A DNA stretch of 53,560 nucleotides, taken from the NCBI GenBank assembly GCA_022780745.1, contig JALEVB010000084.1, forward strand, positions 1-53,560. Direction: 5' to 3'. Origin of the DNA: Erysipelotrichaceae bacterium (lineage in GTDB: Bacteria > Bacillota_I > Bacilli_A > Erysipelotrichales > Erysipelotrichaceae). A model generated the notes under the pieces. That model was not told the DNA's origin. It did not search any database and saw only the letters and a list, made by a program, of their open reading frames with translations. Of this stretch, positions 16,129 to 23,725 are shown piece by piece. The translations under genes and the position numbers were made by a program. Every line of letters starts with the position of its first letter. Within the stretch, counting starts at the first letter, position 1.

Positions 16129-16788
16129 ATGAAAAAAGTAATAAATGGGATTATTTTTGATGTCATAATCAATAGAAAAAAGATTAAGAATATCTACTTA
16201 AGATTAGATAAAAATACTATTTATGTTAACTGTAATAATCTTGCAACAATGGATAGAATTGAAAAGGTTATTAATGAACATGAAAAATGGATAATTGAGC
16301 ATTATCAAAAGATGATAACTAATATTAATTATCGTGATATTACAAATGGATATATTTATATCTTGAAGCATAAATATAAGTCACATATCTATCTTGCAAA
16401 AAAAGATGATGTTATTATTCATGATGACATAATTGATATTTATATTAAGAAAAATGATATTAAGTATATAGAAAAAGTGTTTTATCAGCATATGGATAAT
16501 TATTTATATGCCATTGTTGATAAATTGAATAAGCACTGGAAAGAAGTTTTTAATAAAGATCCTAAGATCTACATTAAGAAGCTAAAGAGCAAATGGGGTG
16601 CCTGTTATCCTAAAGAGAATAAGATCGTTCTTAGTTCTTATCTGATACATTATTCAAAGGATGCGATCAATAGTGTATTGTTGCATGAATATGTGCATTT
16701 TAAGGTTTTTAATCACTCAAAACAGTTTTATGATACTATTAACATATATATGAGTGATTATAAGAAAATTGCAAAGGAGTTAAAATAA
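16129..16788 (+). CDS. YgjP/DUF45-type metal-dependent hydrolase
   Basis: A 219-residue cytoplasmic protein of the YgjP (M48-like, DUF45) family. The metal site is LLHEYVHFKVFNHSKQF near residues 184-200, with an HExxH helix (HEYVH) and a following His. Just before it is the family hallmark SKWGACYPKENKIVLSSYLI. Function is poorly known; some relatives are called UTP pyrophosphatases or SprT-like proteins. The start at 16129 has no Shine-Dalgarno and lies only 19 bases after the degV hairpin, which is odd. The next ATG in frame would cut into the N-terminal domain. It is followed after three bases by the MscS gene. Confidence 0.85.
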   Translation: MKKVINGIIFDVIINRKKIKNIYLRLDKNTIYVNCNNLATMDRIEKVINEHEKWIIEHYQKMITNINYRDITNGYIYILKHKYKSHIYLAKKDDVIIHDDIIDIYIKKNDIKYIEKVFYQHMDNYLYAIVDKLNKHWKEVFNKDPKIYIKKLKSKWGACYPKENKIVLSSYLIHYSKDAINSVLLHEYVHFKVFNHSKQFYDTINIYMSDYKKIAKELK

Positions 16789-16791
16789 AAG

Positions 16792-17652
16792 ATGTTAGAT
16801 TTTTTATTTAAGGAATCAGAAATATTTAAAAATGGATTCATTACTGTTATCATTTTGATCGTTGTTTCATACATTATTTGTAAAATAATAAACAAGATGG
16901 TTCATAAATTAATAGTAAAGACTATTGAGAAAAAAGGCGATAAATATACTGGCTTATATTTTGTTGAAAAAGTGATTAGGGTAACATTGCTGCTAATTGC
17001 ATTGGTTATTATAATATCAGAGGTCAAACCATTGAGTACCTTGAGCAAGACAATGTTAGGAGCGTCTAGCATTATTGCGGCTATTGCTGGTTTAGCAGCT
17101 CAGGAATCATTAGGTAATGTCGTTAGTGGTTTTTTCCTTGCTTTATTTCAGCCTTTTGTTGTAAATGATCTGATTACGATCAAAGATAAGAACATTACTG
17201 GTACAGTTGTAGAAATAGGACTAAGACATACAGTTGTAAAAACCTACGAAAATACTAGGATCGTAATTCCTAATAGTATTATGAATACAGCAATAATTGA
17301 GAATAAAGACAATAGTGCTGATGAAACATATAATAATTTCTTGTATTTGAATATTAGTTATGATGCTGATATTGAAAAGGCAAAAGAGATCATTATCAAA
17401 CAATGTAGTGAACATAAAGCAGTATTAGATGTTAGAAGTGCAAAAGAAAAGAAAGAAGGAGTACCAATTGTAAAAGTATTGGTAACCAACTTTCTTGATT
17501 ATTCCATTGAGTTAAGAGTAACAATAGTTACAAAAGATGTTGCTAGTGGTTTTGTCTGCTTAAGCGATCTTAGACAAAGCATTAAGAAAGCATTTGATGA
17601 GAATGGTATTAATATACCATTCCCAACAACTACGATCATTAATGACCAATAA
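16792..17652 (+). CDS. MscS-family mechanosensitive channel
   Basis: A 286-residue small-conductance mechanosensitive channel that opens on hypo-osmotic shock. Three transmembrane segments lie at about 13-33, 60-80 and 90-125. The third holds the pore-lining GLAAQESLGNVVSGFFLALFQPFVVND motif characteristic of MscS. The cytoplasmic beta domain follows (DLITIKDKNITGTVVEIGLRHT, then IPNSIMNTAIIEN). AAGGAG lies 12 bases upstream, inside the end of the YgjP gene. Its last 14 bases overlap the convergent kinase gene on the minus strand, and no terminator is seen between them. Confidence 0.92.
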   Translation: MLDFLFKESEIFKNGFITVIILIVVSYIICKIINKMVHKLIVKTIEKKGDKYTGLYFVEKVIRVTLLLIALVIIISEVKPLSTLSKTMLGASSIIAAIAGLAAQESLGNVVSGFFLALFQPFVVNDLITIKDKNITGTVVEIGLRHTVVKTYENTRIVIPNSIMNTAIIENKDNSADETYNNFLYLNISYDADIEKAKEIIIKQCSEHKAVLDVRSAKEKKEGVPIVKVLVTNFLDYSIELRVTIVTKDVASGFVCLSDLRQSIKKAFDENGINIPFPTTTIINDQ

Positions 17653-19222
17653 ATTCTCTTAGAATAGAATTATCTGGTACTAGACTTTCATCAGCTTCAT
17701 TGACATATTCTAGTATATGTTTGATACGATTAGCTAATAAATATTCATCAAGATCTTTATCGACCTCTAATAATAGCGGCATAAGGATCTTTTTAAATAT
17801 TGCTAATTCATATTCTAAAGATGTATTTAAGATACTGTCAGCTTCTTCCTGATAAGGATAGATATATTTGTTCTCACCATCCTTGACTTTTGGCCATTGT
17901 TTGATCGTATCTGTGACACTTTGGCCTCTAAATTTATAGTCTCTGGTCATTCTTCTGATCAGACGATAATCACTGGTTGAAATATAATTATGTTTATCAA
18001 AATTTAAATGAGTTAAGGCATTGATATAAATCTTATATTTATATTTATCAGCAATATTTTGAGTGGTTAATGGATTTAATGCATGTAATCCTTCAATGAT
18101 CAAGATCTGATCATTAGTAAGATATGTAGCTTCTTTACTAAATATTTTTTTACCATCAATAAAATCAAAGGTAGGCAGATAACATCCTTTATTATTGATC
18201 AGATCATTCATACATTTATTAAATAAAGATAGATCGATACAATCAATATTTTCATAATCATAGCTGCCATCTTGTAATCTGGGACTATCTTGTCTTTCTT
18301 TGAAAAAATCATCTAGTGATAAGCATAAACAGTTTAAGCCGCAGGCACTTAACATTTTTTCTAATATTTTGGAAAAGGTAGTTTTTCCTGAACTAGAAGG
18401 GCCAGATATAAGAATTAATTTAATGTTGGGATCTGTAATAATATTGTTTGTGATAAGACGTATATCATCATTAAATCGCTTTTCTGCAATAGATATCATC
18501 TTCTTTTGATCGATAGAAATATTATTATTAAGATCATTGATACAGCTTAGATCGTTTTTAAGTCCATTTTTTTCAAAACGGTTAAAGATTTCAAATAGTT
18601 TAGGCTGATCAACGAATGGTATATCTTCACTAGCTAACCATATACCATCATGGACTTTAGCAATGCTAAATTTATCAATGTATGAACAGCTAGGTAACAT
18701 CACACCATAAAAATAATCATATATATCATCTAACTGATAAATACTACATAAATTACTATTACGATTATTTAGCAATTGAGCACAATCAAGCTTATTATGC
18801 TGATCAAAGAAGGCTACTGCTTCTTGTTTAGTAACAACTTTTCTAATAATTGGAAGATCTTGTTTAATGACATTCAACATATAGTTTTTTACTGATTCAA
18901 TATCAATTTTATCAATATCAATATTTTCAACTCTAATATACTGTCCTTTAGCAAATGAATGACTAAAATAAACATCGGCATTATATAGCTTGTGCATAGC
19001 ATAAATAAAGATAAAATCTAGGGTTCTTCTATATATCAGCTGACCATCTTCATCTTGTTTATAGATGAATTTTATCTTGCCACTCTTTTTGATTATATAG
19101 TTAAGATCATGAACTTTATTGTCTAGACAAATAGCGAGAATATTGGAATCATTTACCAGTTTTATGGCTTTGATAGGGTCTTTAAATTCTTTTTCGATAT
19201 TATTTATTATTAATTTAAACAT
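17639..19222 (-). CDS. Uridine-kinase-like nucleoside kinase with N-terminal TGS/ThrRS-like region
   Basis: A 527-residue cytoplasmic protein. Residues 1-60 resemble a TGS domain. Residues 75-190 resemble the second N-terminal (editing-like) domain of threonyl-tRNA synthetase (AMHKLYNADVYFSHSFAKGQYI). Residues 265-480 form a uridine kinase/PRK domain with Walker A GPSSSGKT at 274-281, SLDDFF, the substrate loop GSYDYENIDCID and LIIEGLHAL. This fusion is common in Firmicutes and is annotated as nucleoside kinase; the real substrate is unsettled. AGAGGT lies seven bases before the ATG on the minus strand. It converges on, and overlaps, the MscS gene. Confidence 0.87.
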   Translation of the reverse strand: MFKLIINNIEKEFKDPIKAIKLVNDSNILAICLDNKVHDLNYIIKKSGKIKFIYKQDEDGQLIYRRTLDFIFIYAMHKLYNADVYFSHSFAKGQYIRVENIDIDKIDIESVKNYMLNVIKQDLPIIRKVVTKQEAVAFFDQHNKLDCAQLLNNRNSNLCSIYQLDDIYDYFYGVMLPSCSYIDKFSIAKVHDGIWLASEDIPFVDQPKLFEIFNRFEKNGLKNDLSCINDLNNNISIDQKKMISIAEKRFNDDIRLITNNIITDPNIKLILISGPSSSGKTTFSKILEKMLSACGLNCLCLSLDDFFKERQDSPRLQDGSYDYENIDCIDLSLFNKCMNDLINNKGCYLPTFDFIDGKKIFSKEATYLTNDQILIIEGLHALNPLTTQNIADKYKYKIYINALTHLNFDKHNYISTSDYRLIRRMTRDYKFRGQSVTDTIKQWPKVKDGENKYIYPYQEEADSILNTSLEYELAIFKKILMPLLLEVDKDLDEYLLANRIKHILEYVNEADESLVPDNSILREFIGH

Positions 19223-19335
19223 ATGTGGATACCTCTGATATTATTTTACACTAAATTTATAATTTGCATGAATTTTACATATTATTTAACTTAAATATTT
19301 GAAAATATTTTCATTGGTAAAAATGAAAAAAGTTG

Positions 19336-19363
19336 TTGCATTTAATTTGGAAACGGTTACAAT
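19336..19363 (+). promoter_or_regulatory. Promoter overlapped by a catabolite-response (cre) site
   Basis: TACAAT (19358-19363) is a good -10 with TTGCAT (19336-19341) 16 bases upstream as a weak -35. TGGAAACGGTTACA at 19348-19361 matches the CcpA cre consensus TGNAANCGNTNWCA at every position and overlaps the -10. Bound CcpA would be expected to repress. Confidence 0.65.
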
Positions 19364-19399
19364 AAAGGTATAAATAATGTGAAAGAAGAGGACAGCATC

Positions 19400-19483
19400 A
19401 TGAATAGAGTAGATATCTTAAATGGGATAAGTGCCGATAATGCTTTAAAAAATGTTGTTTTCAACAAGGTTTCGCATACATAA
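19400..19483 (+). CDS. Small ORF of 27 residues in the leader of the ankyrin operon
   Basis: ATG 19400 follows GAAGAGGA at good distance and opens a 27-codon frame, MNRVDILNGISADNALKNVV then FNKVSHT. It ends 14 bases before an intrinsic terminator (19497-19525). It has no signal peptide or membrane segment and I recognise no family. It could be a small protein with its own cre-controlled promoter, or a leader peptide whose translation decides read-through into the ankyrin gene. No codon run points to amino-acid attenuation. Confidence 0.45.
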   Translation: MNRVDILNGISADNALKNVVFNKVSHT

Positions 19484-19496
19484 TGGGTATATTTTT

Positions 19497-19525
19497 AAGA
19501 TGGATAAAATTGTCTATCTTTTTTA
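19497..19525 (+). terminator. Terminator or attenuator ahead of the ankyrin gene
   Basis: AAGATGGA (19497-19504) pairs with TCTATCTT (19513-19520), with one G-U pair, followed by a T run to 19524. Only 38 bases separate it from the ankyrin ATG and no promoter fits there, so expression of the next genes probably needs read-through. Confidence 0.65.
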
Positions 19526-19562
19526 TTACTCATCAGTTTGATTCAAAAAGGAGGAAAATATT

Positions 19563-20231
19563 ATGGACCAAACTAATAAAGAATTTTTCGATGCAGCTGC
19601 TAGAGGAGATTTCGCTAAAGTTTGCTCAACAGTTGCTAAAGGTGCAAATGTAAATATCGCTAATGGCGATGGCAGAACAGCACTAATGCGTAGTTCAAAA
19701 CGTGGATATGAAGATATCGTTAGATTTTTATTAGATAACGGTGCAGATCCTAGAGCACGCGATAAGAATAATAAAACAGCATTGATGACTGCTGCTAAAA
19801 AAGGTCATTTAAATATTTGTCGTTTATTGGTACATGCAGGAGCAGATGTAAATTCTCATGATAATAAAGGTAGAACTGCTTTAATGCGTGCTGCTTTCTT
19901 AGGTGAAAAAGAAGTAGTTGAATACTTGATCGGTAAGGGCGCAAATATTAATGCTGCTGATAGTGAAGGTAGAACAGCTTTAATGGAAGCTGTTAATGCA
20001 TATAAAGTTGAAATAATAATGTATTTAATTGATAATGGAGCAAATATTAATGCTATTGATAATAAGGGATGTACAGCATTAATGCGTGCTGCATATGGTG
20101 GATATCGTGATTTAGTTAATTACCTTTTAGAAAAAGGTGCTGATAAAGAAATCACAGATAATGAAGGAAGCAAAGCAATTCATTATGTAAGAAAAGAATG
20201 CTTTGAAGATTTAAAGGACTTACTAAAGTAA
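19563..20231 (+). CDS. Ankyrin-repeat protein
   Basis: A 222-residue cytoplasmic protein made almost wholly of about six ankyrin repeats of 33 residues, each with the GRTALMRAA helix-start and a GADVN/GANIN loop. Such repeats bind proteins; no catalytic domain, signal peptide or membrane segment is present. A strong AAAGGAGG precedes the ATG. The EF-G paralogue follows after 12 bases, so the two are likely co-transcribed, and the ankyrin protein might bind it or the ribosome; that link is inference. The repeats are too diverged in DNA to be a recombination hotspot. Confidence 0.9.
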   Translation: MDQTNKEFFDAAARGDFAKVCSTVAKGANVNIANGDGRTALMRSSKRGYEDIVRFLLDNGADPRARDKNNKTALMTAAKKGHLNICRLLVHAGADVNSHDNKGRTALMRAAFLGEKEVVEYLIGKGANINAADSEGRTALMEAVNAYKVEIIMYLIDNGANINAIDNKGCTALMRAAYGGYRDLVNYLLEKGADKEITDNEGSKAIHYVRKECFEDLKDLLK

Positions 20232-20243
20232 TAGGTACTAACT

Positions 20244-22316
20244 ATGAGAGATTATTTAGCAAATGAAGTAAGAAATATCGTATTATTAGGACATAGTGGA
20301 GCAGGAAAAACATCTGTTGTTGAATCATGTTTATATTTTACTAAAGTTACTGATCGCTTTGGACGTACAGTAGATGGCACTAGTACTTTAGACTATGATC
20401 AGGATGAAATTAAAAGAGGTGTATCTTGTTATACTGGTTTAGCTCCAATTGAATGGAAAAACTGTAAGATCAATTTCATCGATACTCCAGGTTATTTGGA
20501 TTATGAAGGAGAAATGGAAGCAGGTTTATCAGTTGGTGATAGTGCTTTGATCGTTGTTGGCGCTAAAGATGGTGTTCAATCTGGTACAGAAAAAGCATGG
20601 AAGAATATAACTAAACATAAACTTCCTACTATTTTCTTTATCAATAAAATTGATGAAGATCATGCATCTTTTGAAAAAACATATAATCAGTTGCGTGATT
20701 CTTTTGGTAAAACTGTTATTCCATTTGAAGTTCCAATCATGGAAAATGGTACAGTTATTGGCTCAGTAAATGTATTAAGAAAGAAAGCCTGGTACTATAA
20801 TGATCGTGAAAATGCTAAAGATGTTCCAGAAGATATGAAAGATCTAGTTGATGATTATTATATGCAGATTGCTGAAGCTATCGCTATGACTGATGATGAA
20901 CTAATGGAAAAATTCTTTAGTGGTGAAGAATTTGATATGCATGAAGTATCAAAAGGTTTAAGAATTGGTGTTAGAAATGGTGAGATCAGACCTGTATATT
21001 GTGGCAGTGCTATTAAACAAACAGGTATTGAAAGATTAATGGATCTAATTACTGAATACTTCCCAAGCTATGCTGAAAAAGGTCGTATCAAGGCTGAAAA
21101 TGAACGTGGCGACATCATTGATATGGAAACTAATGAAAATGAAGCTATGAGTGCTCAGGTATTTAAGACTGTTGTTGACCCATTTGTTGGACGTATCAAT
21201 TATATAAAAGTATTAACAGGTGTATTATCTGCTGATTCTACAGTATATAATGCTAATAAGGAAGTAAGTGAAAAAGTCAATCAGATCTTCGTTATTCGTG
21301 GCAAATATCAGATGGCTGTTGGTAAATTATTTACTGGTGATATTGGTGCTGTTGTTAAATTACAGCAAACTACTACTAATGATACTTTATGTACTAAAGA
21401 AAAAGTGGTTAAGTATGAACCTGTGGAATTTATTAAACCAATGTTAGGTGTTGCAGTATGGCCAAAAACTAAAGCCGATGAAGATAAGATGAGCTTTGGT
21501 TTTGCTAAGATCTGTGAAGAAGATCCAACTTGTAAATTAGTTAAGAATACAGAAACTAATGAACAGATCCTATATGGTGTTGGAGATCAGCATATTGATC
21601 TAGTATTAAGTAAATTAAAATCTAAATATAAAGTAGAAGTAACAACTAGTGAACCTACGATCCAATATCGTGAAACTATTAGAGGAACAGCATTGGCAGA
21701 AGGTAAACATAAGAAACAATCTGGTGGTGCTGGACAATATGGTCATGTTAAGATACGTTTTGAACCTTGTGATTCTGAAGAAATGGTATTCGAAGAAGAA
21801 GTATTTGGTGGAGCAGTTCCACGTCAATACTTCCCAGCTGTTGAGCAAGGTTTAAGAGAATGTATGAATTCTGGTGTTTTAGCTGGCTATAAAGTAGTTG
21901 GTGTTAAAGCTATATTGTATGATGGATCATATCATGAAGTAGACTCTAAGGAAATTGCCTTTAAAGCAGCTGCTAGACTTGCTTATAAAGATGGTATGCC
22001 TAAAGCTAAACCAATTATCCTAGAACCAATTGGTAAAGTAGAAGTAATTGCTCCAGAAGAATTTACTGGTACGATCATCGGTGATTTCAATAAGCGTCGT
22101 GGAATTATCATGGGTATGGAAATGGTTGATGAAAAAGATCAGAAAGTATCTGCTGAAGTACCAATGGCTGAGATGAGTAAATATGCTACTGAACTTAGAA
22201 GTATGACTAGTGGTCGTGGAAGCTATGTTATTGAGTTTGATCGTTATGAACCAGCTCCAAATAATATTGCTGAAAAAGTAATTAAACAGGCTCAAGCTAA
22301 GAAGGAACAAAATTAA
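20244..22316 (+). CDS. Elongation factor G paralogue (FusA2/EF-G-like GTPase)
   Basis: A 690-residue translational GTPase with the full EF-G domain order. G1 is GHSGAGKT (16-23), switch I contains DQDEIKRGVSCYTG, G3 is DTPG at 80-83, G4 is NKID, and G5 is GSAIKQTG. Domains II to V follow (SGGAGQYGHVKIRFEPC, then GRGSYVIEFDRYEPAP). The residue after DTPG is Tyr84 where canonical EF-G has the catalytic His, and switch I is divergent, so this is the second-type EF-G rather than the housekeeping one. Its cellular role is not established; ribosome rescue or recycling are options. It lies 12 bases after the ankyrin gene. Confidence 0.9.
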   Translation: MRDYLANEVRNIVLLGHSGAGKTSVVESCLYFTKVTDRFGRTVDGTSTLDYDQDEIKRGVSCYTGLAPIEWKNCKINFIDTPGYLDYEGEMEAGLSVGDSALIVVGAKDGVQSGTEKAWKNITKHKLPTIFFINKIDEDHASFEKTYNQLRDSFGKTVIPFEVPIMENGTVIGSVNVLRKKAWYYNDRENAKDVPEDMKDLVDDYYMQIAEAIAMTDDELMEKFFSGEEFDMHEVSKGLRIGVRNGEIRPVYCGSAIKQTGIERLMDLITEYFPSYAEKGRIKAENERGDIIDMETNENEAMSAQVFKTVVDPFVGRINYIKVLTGVLSADSTVYNANKEVSEKVNQIFVIRGKYQMAVGKLFTGDIGAVVKLQQTTTNDTLCTKEKVVKYEPVEFIKPMLGVAVWPKTKADEDKMSFGFAKICEEDPTCKLVKNTETNEQILYGVGDQHIDLVLSKLKSKYKVEVTTSEPTIQYRETIRGTALAEGKHKKQSGGAGQYGHVKIRFEPCDSEEMVFEEEVFGGAVPRQYFPAVEQGLRECMNSGVLAGYKVVGVKAILYDGSYHEVDSKEIAFKAAARLAYKDGMPKAKPIILEPIGKVEVIAPEEFTGTIIGDFNKRRGIIMGMEMVDEKDQKVSAEVPMAEMSKYATELRSMTSGRGSYVIEFDRYEPAPNNIAEKVIKQAQAKKEQN

Positions 22317-22326
22317 TAATTTAATT

Positions 22327-22372
22327 GCCCCTTAAATTGTGATAAGATATTTATCGTTTAAGGGGCTTTTTT
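22327..22372 (+). terminator. Terminator of the EF-G-like gene, overlapping the MATE start region
   Basis: GCCCCTTAAA (22327-22336) pairs with TTTAAGGGGC (22357-22366), with an inner GATAA/TTATC pair and TTTTTT after it. The right arm contains AAGGGG, which is also the ribosome-binding site of the MATE gene starting at 22373. Confidence 0.88.
22340..22348 (+). promoter_or_regulatory. Possible extended -10 promoter inside the terminator loop
   Basis: TGATAAGAT (22340-22348) reads as an extended -10 (TGnTAAGAT). RNA from it would start near 22355, past the left arm of the hairpin, and could be translated with AAGGGG exposed. There is no good -35, so this rests on the extended -10 alone. Confidence 0.4.
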
Positions 22373-23725
22373 ATGTTTAGAACTTCACAGAATGAAATCT
22401 TAAATGGTTCAATAGTTAAAGCAATATTGTTTTTCTTTTTTCCCATTTTGATAGGAAGTTTCTTTCAGCAGATATATAGTACAGTAGATGCAATCATCGT
22501 AGGACAATTTGTTGGAGTTGATGCATTGGCTGCGGTTGGGGGAACACCTGCGGTATTATCTAATCTGTTTATTCAGTTTGCATTAGGAATAGCCAGTGGT
22601 GCTAGTGTAGTTATCAGTAATGCCTATGGTGAAAACAATCATGATAAAATGTCTAAAGCTATTCATAGCGGTATGACATTAAGTATTATTTTAGGTATTG
22701 GTATTTCTGGTATTACGATTATTTTTGCTAAAGATATTTTAATGCTGCTAAAAGTAAATGATGAATTAATGAAGGTTTCATTACAATATTTTCAAATCAT
22801 AATGGCAGGTTTTACTTTTACATTGATATACAATATGGCTACAGGAGTATTAAGAGCTGTTGGTGATACTAAAAGACCTTTATATTTTCTGATCATAAGC
22901 TGTATTTTGAATATTATTCTGGATATCATCTTTGTGCTGGTATTTAAATTAGCTATCGTAGGAGTTGCAGTTGCTACGATTATTTCGCAAGCTATCAGTG
23001 CGATATTGACGATATATTGTTTAACTAATAGTAATACGATGTATCATTTAGATCTTAGAAAATTACGACTTGATAAGCATATTACATTAAGTATTATCAA
23101 AATAGGATTGCCTGCTGGTTTACAGTCAGTAATGTATTCATTAAGTAATCTGATCATTCAAAGAAGTATTAATCTGCTTGGTACTAATTATGTGGCTGCA
23201 TGGAGTGCTTATAGTAAGATCGATCCAATATTCTGGAATATGATGGGTGCTTTTGGTGTTTCAATGACTACGTTCTCCGCTCAAAACTATGGTGCCAAAA
23301 ATTATCAGCGAATCAAAAAAGGTGTAACGATAACGATGATCATTACTGCTATTAGTTCAATTATATTATCGGTATGTATGTATCAGTTTGCTAGCTATAT
23401 TTATCTATTATTTACTACTGATGTTAATGTTATTTTGATTGGTGTTGATATTTTGAAGTTTTTAGTACCATTCTATATAGTCTTTATTCCCATTGAAATT
23501 CTGGCAGCAGCTTTAAGAGGGGTTAATGATGCTATTGTTCCGGTTGTAATAACAGGAGTAGGAGTATGCTTATTAAGAGTTGTATGGATATTGGCTGTTG
23601 CCAATAAAATAGGTGATATGAAAAGCATCTTGATGTGCTATCCTATCACCTGGATCACGACTTCGATATTATTTTTTATCTATTATTATATTTATAAAGC
23701 AATGGATAAAAGAATTACTGATTGA
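22373..23725 (+). CDS. MATE-family efflux transporter
   Basis: A 450-residue inner-membrane exporter of the MATE family, which uses a Na+ or H+ gradient to expel cationic drugs or metabolites. About twelve hydrophobic segments form two six-helix halves. The opening NGSIVKAILFFFFPILIGSFFQQIYSTVDAIIVGQFVG is the typical MATE start, with ALAAVGGTPAV after it; the second half begins KIGLPAGLQSVMYSLSNLIIQ near residue 242. Length is standard. Its ribosome-binding site lies in the upstream terminator stem. Its last 11 bases overlap the convergent FAD gene. The substrate is unknown. Confidence 0.92.
   Translation: MFRTSQNEILNGSIVKAILFFFFPILIGSFFQQIYSTVDAIIVGQFVGVDALAAVGGTPAVLSNLFIQFALGIASGASVVISNAYGENNHDKMSKAIHSGMTLSIILGIGISGITIIFAKDILMLLKVNDELMKVSLQYFQIIMAGFTFTLIYNMATGVLRAVGDTKRPLYFLIISCILNIILDIIFVLVFKLAIVGVAVATIISQAISAILTIYCLTNSNTMYHLDLRKLRLDKHITLSIIKIGLPAGLQSVMYSLSNLIIQRSINLLGTNYVAAWSAYSKIDPIFWNMMGAFGVSMTTFSAQNYGAKNYQRIKKGVTITMIITAISSIILSVCMYQFASYIYLLFTTDVNVILIGVDILKFLVPFYIVFIPIEILAAALRGVNDAIVPVVITGVGVCLLRVVWILAVANKIGDMKSILMCYPITWITTSILFFIYYYIYKAMDKRITD

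Noticed and set aside
22020-22310. Minus-strand 96-codon frame inside the EF-G-like gene
   Set aside because: It is antisense to conserved EF-G domain V and has no ribosome site or recognisable product.
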